Shown here one piece after another: positions 42,821 through 50,659 of a DNA stretch of 64,000 nt. The stretch's first letter is position 1. Each line of letters opens with the position of its first letter. Made by a program: the position numbers and the translations under genes. This DNA is from Paenibacillus sp. BIHB 4019 (GTDB lineage: Bacteria > Bacillota > Bacilli > Paenibacillales > Paenibacillaceae), in NCBI RefSeq assembly GCF_002741035.1, contig NZ_CP016808.1, forward strand, positions 3,100,001 to 3,164,000, in the 5' to 3' direction. A model generated the notes under the pieces. That model did not search any database. It saw nothing but the letters and a program-made list of their open reading frames with translations, and had not been told where the DNA came from.

Positions 42821-44114
42821 GCCATTTATTATTGTGTCAACCGCCGATTGGGATAACCCCTTCTGGACGAATAAGCAGCATATTGCCGACAGGCTCGCGG
42901 GCCGCGGGCATCAGGTGCTGTATCTGAACTCGCTTGGCCTTCGCAAGCCGTCAAGCAACGGCAAGGATATTAAGCGCATTATAAAGCGGCTCAGTCAATT
43001 TTTTAGCGGGCTGCAGCACAAAAAAACAAATCTATGGGTATGGTCGCCAGTCGTCATCCCTTATCAGCGGTTCAGCTTCGTTCGGAAGCTGAACTTTTTT
43101 ATTGTCCGGCAGTATGTAAAGCATTTCGCCCGGAAGCTTGGGATGGAGGATTACGTGCTGTGGACATACAATCCGCTGACGCAGCCGCTGCTGAATATGC
43201 GTGAGCAGCTGTCGGTTTACCACTGCGTAGATGAAATTTCCGCGCAGCCCGGCATGCCCGAGCAAATTATTAAGGAGCAGGAGGCGCGGCTGGTGGAGGA
43301 TGTCGATGTCGTTTTTGCTACGGCACCCAATCTGTATGAGACGCGCAAGGCGATCAACGAAAGCACTTATTACAGCCCGAATGTAGCGGAATTCAATCAT
43401 TTCAACAAGGCGTTGTCGCCAGACACGGCCATTCCTGCGGAGCTTTTGCGGATGAAGGGTCCCAAGGTCGGCTTCATCGGTGCTATAAGCGGCTACAAGC
43501 TGGATTTGGCATTAATCGAAACGGTGGCGTCCCGCAACCCTCATGTGCATTTTGTGTTCATTGGACAGGTGGGAGAGGGCGACCCGTGGACCGATGCAGA
43601 CCGGCTGGGCCAGACGCCGAACATTCATTTGATCGGGCCAAAGCCGTACAGCGAGCTGCCGGGTTATTTGAAAGGCTTCGATGCCTGCCTGCTGCCTAAT
43701 GTCATTAACGAATACACGACGAATATGTTTCCGATGAAATTTTTCGAATATTTATCAGCAGGCAAGCCGGTTGTCATGACGCCGCTGCCAGCGGTCAGGG
43801 ATTATTATTCCTACTGCTATGTTGCCGCAGATGCTGATGCCTTCGACAAACAGCTGGGGCTGGCGTTGAATGAAGGGCTGCTAGACAATTACGAGCAGTT
43901 AATCCTGGATCGTGTCGCCGAAGCGAAAAAGCATGACTGGGAGTCGCGCATTGATACGATGCTCGCCGTCGTGGATGCGCATATCAAAGGCGCAGGCGCA
44001 CCTGAGGCGCTGCGTGCAGCGAACCTGCCGGGAGCAGCGGCGCTGGACGCAGCCGTTTCGCCAAGAAGCAGCAAAACTAGTAAAGCCGCCCGGAGCGTGG
44101 GCAGCAAAGCTTAG
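42813..44114 (+). CDS. Glycosyltransferase, TuaH-like
   Basis: 433 residues from ATG 42813 (GGAGAG upstream); it overlaps the preceding gene by 8 bases. The N terminus (F-I-I-V-S-T-A-D-W-D-N-P-F-W-T-N-K-Q-H) and the C-terminal block (N-M-F-P-M-K-F-F-E-Y-L-S-A-G-K-P-V) resemble TuaH-like GT-B enzymes of teichuronic-type clusters. The last 50 residues are alanine/serine-rich and probably disordered. Acceptor and donor cannot be read from the sequence. Confidence 0.75.
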   Translation: MSKPFIIVSTADWDNPFWTNKQHIADRLAGRGHQVLYLNSLGLRKPSSNGKDIKRIIKRLSQFFSGLQHKKTNLWVWSPVVIPYQRFSFVRKLNFFIVRQYVKHFARKLGMEDYVLWTYNPLTQPLLNMREQLSVYHCVDEISAQPGMPEQIIKEQEARLVEDVDVVFATAPNLYETRKAINESTYYSPNVAEFNHFNKALSPDTAIPAELLRMKGPKVGFIGAISGYKLDLALIETVASRNPHVHFVFIGQVGEGDPWTDADRLGQTPNIHLIGPKPYSELPGYLKGFDACLLPNVINEYTTNMFPMKFFEYLSAGKPVVMTPLPAVRDYYSYCYVAADADAFDKQLGLALNEGLLDNYEQLILDRVAEAKKHDWESRIDTMLAVVDAHIKGAGAPEALRAANLPGAAALDAAVSPRSSKTSKAARSVGSKA

Positions 44115-44149
44115 TATCGATAAAGACGAAGGTAGAGGAGTGGAGGAGC

Positions 44150-45025
44150 TTGTTCGAACATATTGTGCACGAAGCGAATGTTCCGCTAAGCCGCATTACG
44201 ACGATGAGCGTTGGCGGCCCTTGCCGTTATTACGTCATTCCAAAAAGCGTGGAGGACATTCGTTTTGTAACGGCGATTTGCGAGCGTTTTGGCTGGAAGC
44301 TGCTCATTATCGGCAATGGCTCGAATGTGCTTGTGGGCGACGAGGGCTTTGACGGTGTCGTCATGCATGTCGGCAAAGGCTTGAAGGAATATGGCCTTCA
44401 AGGCGGCGAGCTGTACGCTGAAGCGGGCGTAGCGCTGCCAAGGCTGGCGTATTCCATGGCGAATGAAGGCATCGCCGGATTCGATTTTATGGCAGGCATT
44501 CCCGGCAGCGTAGGCGGGGGGCTCGTTATGAATGCTGGCTGCATCGGCAAGGAAATCGGCGATGTCGTCAGCAGCGTCACGCATGTCAGCGACACGGGCG
44601 AGGTGATTACGAGCAGCGCCGAGGAGCTGCAGTTTTCCTTCCGCCGGAGCTGGTTTCTGGAACGGCGCCACATTATTGTGAGCGCGCGTTTCCGGGCTGA
44701 GGCGGCAAGCGATCCCGCGCAGGTGATGGAAGCGACGAAGCGGGCGGCGGACATCCGCAAGGGCAAGTTCCCCATCAATGTCAAAACAGTGGGCAGCACC
44801 TTCAAAAGCCCTCCCGAAGGCCCGCATCCCGGCAGACTGATCGAAGAGGTCGGACTGAAGGGCTTTGTTATTGGCGGCGCACAGATTAGCACGGTGCACG
44901 CGAACTGGATTATTAATCAAGGCAGTGCCACAGCCAGCGACGTAAAGCGGCTCATTGAGCTGATGCAAACGACAGTAGCCAAGCAGCTCGGCATCCTTAT
45001 GGAGCCAGAAGTGCTGTTCGTATAA
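44150..45025 (+). CDS. murB: UDP-N-acetylenolpyruvoylglucosamine reductase (MurB)
   Basis: 291 residues from TTG 44150 behind GAGGAGTGGAGGAGC. FAD-binding motifs are present: I-G-N-G-S-N-V-L-V, G-I-P-G-S-V-G-G-G-L-V-M-N-A-G, and the serine/catalytic region G-S-T-F-K-S-P. It reduces enolpyruvyl-UDP-GlcNAc to UDP-MurNAc in the cytosol. It is unusual to find it, with a MurA next to it, inside an exopolysaccharide cluster; it could be an essential gene that has been placed here, or a paralog. Confidence 0.88.
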   Translation: MFEHIVHEANVPLSRITTMSVGGPCRYYVIPKSVEDIRFVTAICERFGWKLLIIGNGSNVLVGDEGFDGVVMHVGKGLKEYGLQGGELYAEAGVALPRLAYSMANEGIAGFDFMAGIPGSVGGGLVMNAGCIGKEIGDVVSSVTHVSDTGEVITSSAEELQFSFRRSWFLERRHIIVSARFRAEAASDPAQVMEATKRAADIRKGKFPINVKTVGSTFKSPPEGPHPGRLIEEVGLKGFVIGGAQISTVHANWIINQGSATASDVKRLIELMQTTVAKQLGILMEPEVLFV

Positions 45026-45035
45026 ATAAAAAACA

Positions 45036-45206
45036 AAAGGGTGAGGAAAAAGGCGAGCGGAGCGAAAAGGCTGGTTGGAGAAGTGGAACGCCCGATTTTT
45101 GCAGCTTGATTTATACCGCTAGAGCGGTTGATTCAATAAATGAAGTTGCAACAGCGGTCGGAGACCAGTCTTTTTACGCAGTGTTGTTCCTTTTTCCACA
45201 CCCTTT
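45036..45206. repeat. Long imperfect palindrome, family member B (171 bp)
   Basis: Starts AAAGGGTGAGGAAAAAGG and ends with CCTTTTTCCACACCCTTT; strong inner arms include CGATTTTTGCAGCTT and its partner, tip ACCGCTAGAGCGGT. It matches member A in both arms and in the order of motifs. It separates murB from murA; a frame through it that joins murA from upstream is not credible. Confidence 0.75.
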
Positions 45207-45225
45207 AAAAAGGGAGAGAAAGCAT

Positions 45226-46563
45226 ATGGTACAAGCTCATTCAAGAGTGCTCGGCACAAAAAGGATTTCGGAGCCTTATTTATTAATTGAGGGAGGTTAT
45301 CCCCTTTCAGGTGAAGTGTCGCTTCCCGGTGCCAAAAACTCGGCGCTGCCCGCTATTGTGGCCGCCTGCCTCTCCGATGAGGAGGTCGTGCTGCATAATG
45401 TGCCGCTTGAGCTGAATGACGTAGCGAAGCTCATCAAGCTGTTGAACGACTCTGGCGCAAACGTCGAGATTAAAGGCGACGAGCTTCACTGTAAGGGCAG
45501 CGCGTGGATGGGCGGCACGCTGAATGCCGAGCTGGCGGGCAAAATCCGCCACTCCCTGCTGCTGCTTGGAGCGGCAGCGCACTGGCGCAGCTCGCTGTTC
45601 CTGCCGCTGCCGGGCGGCTGCAACATTGGCAGCCGCAAGCATGACATGCACGTAAGCGCGCTGCAGGAGCTTGGCTTTGCGATGGAGGAGAGCGAGCTCG
45701 GGCTTCACTTGCGCGAAAGCCAGCCGAAGGAGCGGACGGTCATTACGTTCCCGTATCCAACCTTTGGCGGCACGCTGAACGTTCTATTCGCTTCCGTTCG
45801 ATCGAATGCGGTTGTTGAGCTGCATAACGCGGCCCGCAATCCTGAGGTGCTGGACGTCATCAAGCTGCTGAACGATATGGGGGCAAATATTGAATGGCTG
45901 TCTTCGAACAGCCTGCAAATTACAGGCGTAGAGCGGCTGCACCGCGCAGACTTTACGGTAATGAGCGACCGAATTATCGCCTCGACGATTATTTCAGCGG
46001 TCGGTGCGACGAAAGGCTCGGCAACGATTCGCAATGCAACGACCCGCATTCTGGAATCCGAAGTAGCCGTATGGCGGCAGGCGGGCCTGAAAATAGAAGA
46101 AATCGACAATGGCATTTACGTGGAATGGAATCGTCCGCTGGAAGCGGTGAACGTCACGACGGCTGCTTATCCGGGCTTCCATACCGATATTCAACCGCTG
46201 CATACCGTATTGATGATGAATGCAAGCGGAACTAGCGAGCTTAAAGAGACGATTCTCGACGGACGCTTCTCCTACTGCTACGAGCTGAACAAGCTGGGCG
46301 CAAACATCGAGGTGAAGGATGGCGGCTTCCTTTGCGTCAATGGGGCAGCGGGACAGACAGCGGTCATTCATGGCGTAGATGAGCTGTATGGCACCGATTT
46401 GGTCGCCACTGATATTCGCGGCGGAGCGGCGGTTGCGGTTGCTGCGCTGGCGGCTGTTGGGACAAGCCGGATTACGAATTTGTACCAGCTGGAGCGGGGC
46501 TACGGCAACTTCACTGAAATTTTCACAGCGCTGGGCGCGCAGATCATGAAGGTGAACCACTAG
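45226..46563 (+). CDS. murA: UDP-N-acetylglucosamine 1-carboxyvinyltransferase (MurA)
   Basis: 445 residues from ATG 45226 with AAGGGAGAG upstream. It starts with P-G-A-K-N-S-A-L-P-A-I-V-A (the lysine-asparagine of MurA), and the catalytic cysteine is present in P-G-G-C-N-I-G-S-R. It transfers enolpyruvate from PEP to UDP-GlcNAc. A little longer than the usual 420 residues. It overlaps or abuts the flippase gene by two bases. It is expected to be fosfomycin-sensitive because the cysteine is kept (inference). Confidence 0.88.
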   Translation: MVQAHSRVLGTKRISEPYLLIEGGYPLSGEVSLPGAKNSALPAIVAACLSDEEVVLHNVPLELNDVAKLIKLLNDSGANVEIKGDELHCKGSAWMGGTLNAELAGKIRHSLLLLGAAAHWRSSLFLPLPGGCNIGSRKHDMHVSALQELGFAMEESELGLHLRESQPKERTVITFPYPTFGGTLNVLFASVRSNAVVELHNAARNPEVLDVIKLLNDMGANIEWLSSNSLQITGVERLHRADFTVMSDRIIASTIISAVGATKGSATIRNATTRILESEVAVWRQAGLKIEEIDNGIYVEWNRPLEAVNVTTAAYPGFHTDIQPLHTVLMMNASGTSELKETILDGRFSYCYELNKLGANIEVKDGGFLCVNGAAGQTAVIHGVDELYGTDLVATDIRGGAAVAVAALAAVGTSRITNLYQLERGYGNFTEIFTALGAQIMKVNH

Positions 46564-46564
46564 C

Positions 46565-47872
46565 ATGCTGTTTCAGATTTTAACGACGATCGGCACCCGG
46601 CTGCTTGTATTATTCGGAGCTTTTATCGTTTCGGTACTGACAGCCAGACTGTTGGGTCCCGAAGGCAAGGGGATGATAACGGCCATACTCGTCATCCCTA
46701 CGCTCGTTGTGACGATCGCCGATCTTGGCATCCGGCAGGCGGCTGCTTATCTCATCGGTAAAAAATTATTTAACTATAACGATATTGTATCAACCTTATT
46801 ATTCATGTGGTTAATTTCATCCTCCCTCAGCGTGGCTGTCGTTATGGGCATTTTGCTGCTTCAGTATGGAGGAGAGTACAGCTGGGAGCTGCTTGTCATT
46901 TGTACACTGACCGTGCCCGTCAATCTAGCGATTCAATATTTACGCGGCATTATGCAGGGCAAAGGCAATATTGGCAGCATTAATAAGGTGGAAATTATTA
47001 AGACGGCGCTTAATTTCATCATTTTGCTTATTCTTGTCTGGGCGCTTGGCATGGGAGTTCTCGGAGCCGCGCTGACACAGCTGCTGATGGCGGCGTTCAC
47101 GCTAGGCTACTCTATGAAACTGCTGCTTGGCGAAGTGAAATTCAAGTTCAAATATATTCACCCCATTCCGCAGCAGATGATGCGGCAGGGCTTTTCCTTT
47201 GCGCTTGCGCTGTTCATAATTCAGCTTAATTACCGGGTGGACGTCATTATTTTGGAGCGGTTCACGAATGTCATCGAGGTCGGCATCTATTCAGTTGGCA
47301 CGAATCTAGCAGAGCTGATCTGGCAGCTGCCAGCTGCCATTGGGCTCATTTTATTTTCACGCAGCGCAAGCTCAAGCAGCAGTCAGGCGGCGGTCGAACG
47401 GACAGCGAAGCTGATACGGGTCATTATGCCTGTGCTTGTCGTATTCGGGGTCTTCTTCTGGTTCATGTCGCCGCTGTTTATTCGCCTGCTGTACGGAGCA
47501 GATTTTGCCGAATCGGGACAGGTTATCCGCTATTTGCTCCCGGGTATTATCGCAATGGTGCTGTTCAAGCTAATCCATTCCGACCTGTCGGGCAGAGGCG
47601 CGCCGCTGTTCTCGCTGCGGGTCTCGGTTATTGCGCTCATTATGAACGTCGTGCTCAATTTCATTCTCGTTCCCAAATACGGCGCGGTAGGGGCATCGAT
47701 TTCGTCCAGCATCAGCTACATGTATGCGGGCGTCGCTTTTATTATTTTTTACGCACGGCGCGAATCCATTAGCTTGTCCAGGCTTTTAATTTTGAACAAA
47801 GAGGACTGGGCGCAAATCAAAAGTAAAATCGGCTCGATCGGCCTTCGTTTCATGAAGCTGCGAAGCCGCTAA
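46565..47872 (+). CDS. Wzx-like polysaccharide flippase
   Basis: 435 residues with about twelve to fourteen hydrophobic segments, starting T-T-I-G-T-R-L-L-V-L-F-G-A-F-I-V-S. The N-terminal L-L-G-P-E-G-K-G-M and the pattern of paired helices (for example Q-Y-L-R-G-I-M-Q-G-K-G) fit the MATE/MOP-type polysaccharide transport family. It moves lipid-linked repeat units across the membrane. The gene begins two bases after murA, so translation is coupled. Confidence 0.85.
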   Translation: MLFQILTTIGTRLLVLFGAFIVSVLTARLLGPEGKGMITAILVIPTLVVTIADLGIRQAAAYLIGKKLFNYNDIVSTLLFMWLISSSLSVAVVMGILLLQYGGEYSWELLVICTLTVPVNLAIQYLRGIMQGKGNIGSINKVEIIKTALNFIILLILVWALGMGVLGAALTQLLMAAFTLGYSMKLLLGEVKFKFKYIHPIPQQMMRQGFSFALALFIIQLNYRVDVIILERFTNVIEVGIYSVGTNLAELIWQLPAAIGLILFSRSASSSSSQAAVERTAKLIRVIMPVLVVFGVFFWFMSPLFIRLLYGADFAESGQVIRYLLPGIIAMVLFKLIHSDLSGRGAPLFSLRVSVIALIMNVVLNFILVPKYGAVGASISSSISYMYAGVAFIIFYARRESISLSRLLILNKEDWAQIKSKIGSIGLRFMKLRSR

Positions 47873-47899
47873 AGGGCCCAAAATAACGGAGGTGAGGAC

Positions 47900-48889
47900 A
47901 TGCTGGTATCGATCATCACGGTGTATTACAACCGGGTCAATCAAGTGAAGGAGTCGATTCAAAGCCTGCTTGACCAAACGTATGCGAATACGGAAATTAT
48001 TTTGGTCGACGACGGTTCGACGGACGGCACGCTGCAGGCGCTGGAAGCTTTTCAAGATCCGCGCATTCGGCTGATCAGCCACAGCAATCGCGGCTTCACC
48101 CGTTCGGTCATTGAAGCGGTGAAGCAGAGCAGGGGAGAGGTTGTAGCCATTCACGGCTCCGGCGATATTTCGTTCCCGCAGCGTATTGAGGAGCAGGTTA
48201 AGGTGCTGCAAAGCAGGCCGGATGTCGGCGTCGTAGGCTGCATCGTCGAGAACGTCAACAAGGTGACGAATACAACGACGATTTATAACAAGTACAAGCA
48301 GGGCATTAAGGGCATCGATCAGCTGCTGCAAAATAACTTCTACACCCACGGCGAGGTTATGTTCCGCCGCGATGCTTACGAGCAGGCGGGCGGCTACCGC
48401 GAGCTGTTCAAGTTCACCCAGGATTACGATTTATGGCTGCGGATGGGGCTCGTCACGGAGTTTGCGCTTGTCGAGAAGCTGCTGTATCGCAGATACACAT
48501 TGCCTGACGGCGTAAGCGGCTCCGTTGAAAAAATGATGGTGCAGCAATATCTTGCTGAGCTGGGCAGACAGTGCGCCGAGCTTCGTATTCGCGAAGGGCG
48601 CGACCTGATAGACCGCTACGGCGTGCACGCGCTATTTTTTCTGAAAAGATCGAAGCGCCTGGCGCTCAAGCTGTTTAATCTCGGCGTTTCCGCCATAGTG
48701 AATGAGCGGGACATGGATAAAGCGAAGCGGCTCGTGCAGCTCAGCCTCGAACAAAATTGGACGGCAAGAGGCAGCGTGCTATCGGGGCTGCTAGCTGTGC
48801 TGACCCGTTTCGAGGGCGGCAAAAAAGCGATGCTGTCGATGCTGCTGTTGCTGCGTCAGGTGAAGAAAAAGGTAGAGAAAGCGGCGTAA
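47900..48889 (+). CDS. Glycosyltransferase, GT2 family
   Basis: 329 residues, GGAGGTGAGG before ATG. GT-A fold: V-S-I-I-T-V-Y-Y-N-R at the start, V-D-D-G-S-T-D-G-T and H-G-S-G-D-I-S as the metal-binding region (in place of the usual D-x-D), and F-T-Q-D-Y-D-L-W-L-R further on (the catalytic acidic site). After residue 220 a helical tail follows. It inverts configuration with UDP- or GDP-sugars. Acceptor unknown. The usual D-x-D has changed to G-S-G-D, which should be checked. Confidence 0.85.
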   Translation: MLVSIITVYYNRVNQVKESIQSLLDQTYANTEIILVDDGSTDGTLQALEAFQDPRIRLISHSNRGFTRSVIEAVKQSRGEVVAIHGSGDISFPQRIEEQVKVLQSRPDVGVVGCIVENVNKVTNTTTIYNKYKQGIKGIDQLLQNNFYTHGEVMFRRDAYEQAGGYRELFKFTQDYDLWLRMGLVTEFALVEKLLYRRYTLPDGVSGSVEKMMVQQYLAELGRQCAELRIREGRDLIDRYGVHALFFLKRSKRLALKLFNLGVSAIVNERDMDKAKRLVQLSLEQNWTARGSVLSGLLAVLTRFEGGKKAMLSMLLLLRQVKKKVEKAA

Positions 48890-48912
48890 AGCAAGTGCCG
48901 CTATATTGAAGC

Positions 48913-49061
48913 ATTTTGAAGCGTGGTGAAAAAGCGGAGCGGAATGAAAAGCTAGGCCTTGCGAAGCGACAGCGCTCGCTTTTGCCCTTGAATTTCCGCC
49001 TATATAGGCGATTCAAAGAAATTCAAGGGTAATGGCGATCGGAAGCCAAGCTTTTCAAAAT
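48913..49061. repeat. Long imperfect palindrome, family member C
   Basis: ATTTTGAAGCGTGGTGAAAA at the left; the right arm ends CTTTTCAAAAT. The inner arms are CCCTTGAATTTC and GAAATTCAAGGG, the tip CGCCTATATAGGCG. It matches member D best in the arm GCTTTTGCCCTTGAA. It lies in the spacer between the GT2 and the ManC gene. Confidence 0.7.
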
Positions 49062-49103
49062 ATAAGAAAGTATAAGTATTCTCTTTATACTTGGCTTATA
49101 TTT
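49058..49103 (+). promoter_or_regulatory. AT-rich hairpin in the manC leader
   Basis: AAATATAAG (49058-49066) pairs with CTTATATTT (49095-49103), and AAGTATAA with TTTATACTT inside. It is directly after palindrome C. A short inverted repeat (TTACCGCC/GGACGGTAA) follows near 49124. Function unknown; no riboswitch class recognised. Confidence 0.4.
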
Positions 49104-49212
49104 CACCGCGAAACGTTAGCATTACCGCCAGAGGACGGTAAAGCCGTTTACGCTTGTGCAGCGCAGCTTCTATATCACCACAGTTTCAATTGCAAAAGGA
49201 GGAGCAAAACCA

Positions 49213-50646
49213 ATGAAGCTGATTCTTTTATCCGGCGGTTCAGGTAAACGGCTGTGGCCGCTATCTAATGATGCAAGGTCGAAGCAATTTTTGCGTATTT
49301 TGGATGGGCCCGGCGGGCTAAAGGAATCGATGGTCGAGCGGGTATGGCGCCAGCTGGGCGAGACGGGCCTGCAAAGCTCATCCTATATCGCCGCAGGCAA
49401 GGCGCAGGAGGAAATGATTCGCGTGCATGCCGGCTTGTCGGTGCCGCTCATTATTGAGCCGGAGCGGCGGGACACGTTCCCGGCTATCGCGTTATCGGCG
49501 GTTTATTTGTACTCCGTTGCCGGAGTCAGCCTGGATGAGGTCGTGACGATTCTCCCGGTTGACCCCTATGTGGAGGATGCCTTCTTCCATAAAATAAGCG
49601 AGCTTGAGCAGGTCATTCGCGATTCTGGCTGCGATATGGCGCTGATGGGCGTTAAGCCGACCTTCCCATCGGAAAAATACGGCTACATCGTACCGGAGAC
49701 TGGCGAGCCTAAGCTGATTATTAATGCGGCAGGCGACGTCACGGAAGCGGAAGTGAATGACGCAGAAACAGGCAACGCCCGCTCGTACAGGCTTGTTCGG
49801 CACTTCACTGAAAAGCCGCGCGAGGATGCGGCATCCGAGCTAATGCAGCGCGGAGCGCTTTGGAACTGCGGCGTGTTCGCCTTCAAGCTTGGCTATTTGA
49901 TTAATCTGCTCATCGAGAAGCGGATTCCAATTCAATACGACGAGCTCGTCAGTCAATACAGCACGCTGGTGAAAACAAGCTTCGATTACGAGGTCGTTGA
50001 GCGGGCCAAGCAGGTCGCTGTGCTTCCTTTTGACGGCTGCTGGAAAGACCTTGGCACCTGGAACACGCTGACAGAAGAAATGGGAACGTCGGAGCTTGGC
50101 GAGCATATTACGACGGAGCTTGCAACGGATACGCATGTCATTAACGAGCTGGGCATTCCGATTACGATTTTGGGCATCAAAAATGCCATCGTCGCTGCAA
50201 GCCCCGACGGCATTCTCGTTTCCGACAAGGCGTCCAGCCCGCGCATTAAAGAAGTGCTGAAAAATAGCGACAAGCGCCCGATGTACGAGGAACGCAGATG
50301 GGGCTACTACATCGTGCTTGATTATTTGAAATATCCGGACGGCAGCGAGGTCATGACGAAGCGCGTCTGCCTCGATAGAGGGAAAAACTTCAGCTATCAC
50401 TATCATAACAATCGCTGCGAGGTGTGGACGATTTTGTCCGGTGAAGGCGAAATGATGCTCGATGACCAGCTGCGGACCGTAAAGGCTGGCGACATTATTA
50501 ACATCCCTCTGGGCAGCAGGCACTGCCTGCTTGCCCTGACACCGATGGAAATGATCGAGGTCATGAGAGGAACGCAGCTTGTAGAAGAGGAGAGCGTCAG
50601 GCTGGAAGCGGATTGGAATGACATTATGCAATATTGCATGATTTGA
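49213..50646 (+). CDS. manC: Mannose-1-phosphate guanylyltransferase with cupin domain
   Basis: 478 residues from ATG 49213 (AAAGGAGGAGC upstream); an upstream in-frame ATG at 49156 is less likely. Nucleotidyltransferase domain: L-S-G-G-S-G-K-R-L-W-P-L-S, then R-S-K-Q-F, and the G-V-F-A-F-K region. C-terminal cupin (about 385-478): H-Y-H-N-N-R-C-E-V-W, G-D-I-I-N-I-P-L-G-S-R-H, as in type II mannose-6-phosphate isomerase/GMP fusions. It makes GDP-mannose from mannose-1-phosphate and GTP. The isomerase half has its usual histidines (H-Y-H). Confidence 0.85.
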   Translation: MKLILLSGGSGKRLWPLSNDARSKQFLRILDGPGGLKESMVERVWRQLGETGLQSSSYIAAGKAQEEMIRVHAGLSVPLIIEPERRDTFPAIALSAVYLYSVAGVSLDEVVTILPVDPYVEDAFFHKISELEQVIRDSGCDMALMGVKPTFPSEKYGYIVPETGEPKLIINAAGDVTEAEVNDAETGNARSYRLVRHFTEKPREDAASELMQRGALWNCGVFAFKLGYLINLLIEKRIPIQYDELVSQYSTLVKTSFDYEVVERAKQVAVLPFDGCWKDLGTWNTLTEEMGTSELGEHITTELATDTHVINELGIPITILGIKNAIVAASPDGILVSDKASSPRIKEVLKNSDKRPMYEERRWGYYIVLDYLKYPDGSEVMTKRVCLDRGKNFSYHYHNNRCEVWTILSGEGEMMLDDQLRTVKAGDIINIPLGSRHCLLALTPMEMIEVMRGTQLVEEESVRLEADWNDIMQYCMI

Positions 50647-50659
50647 AGGAGCTAACAGG

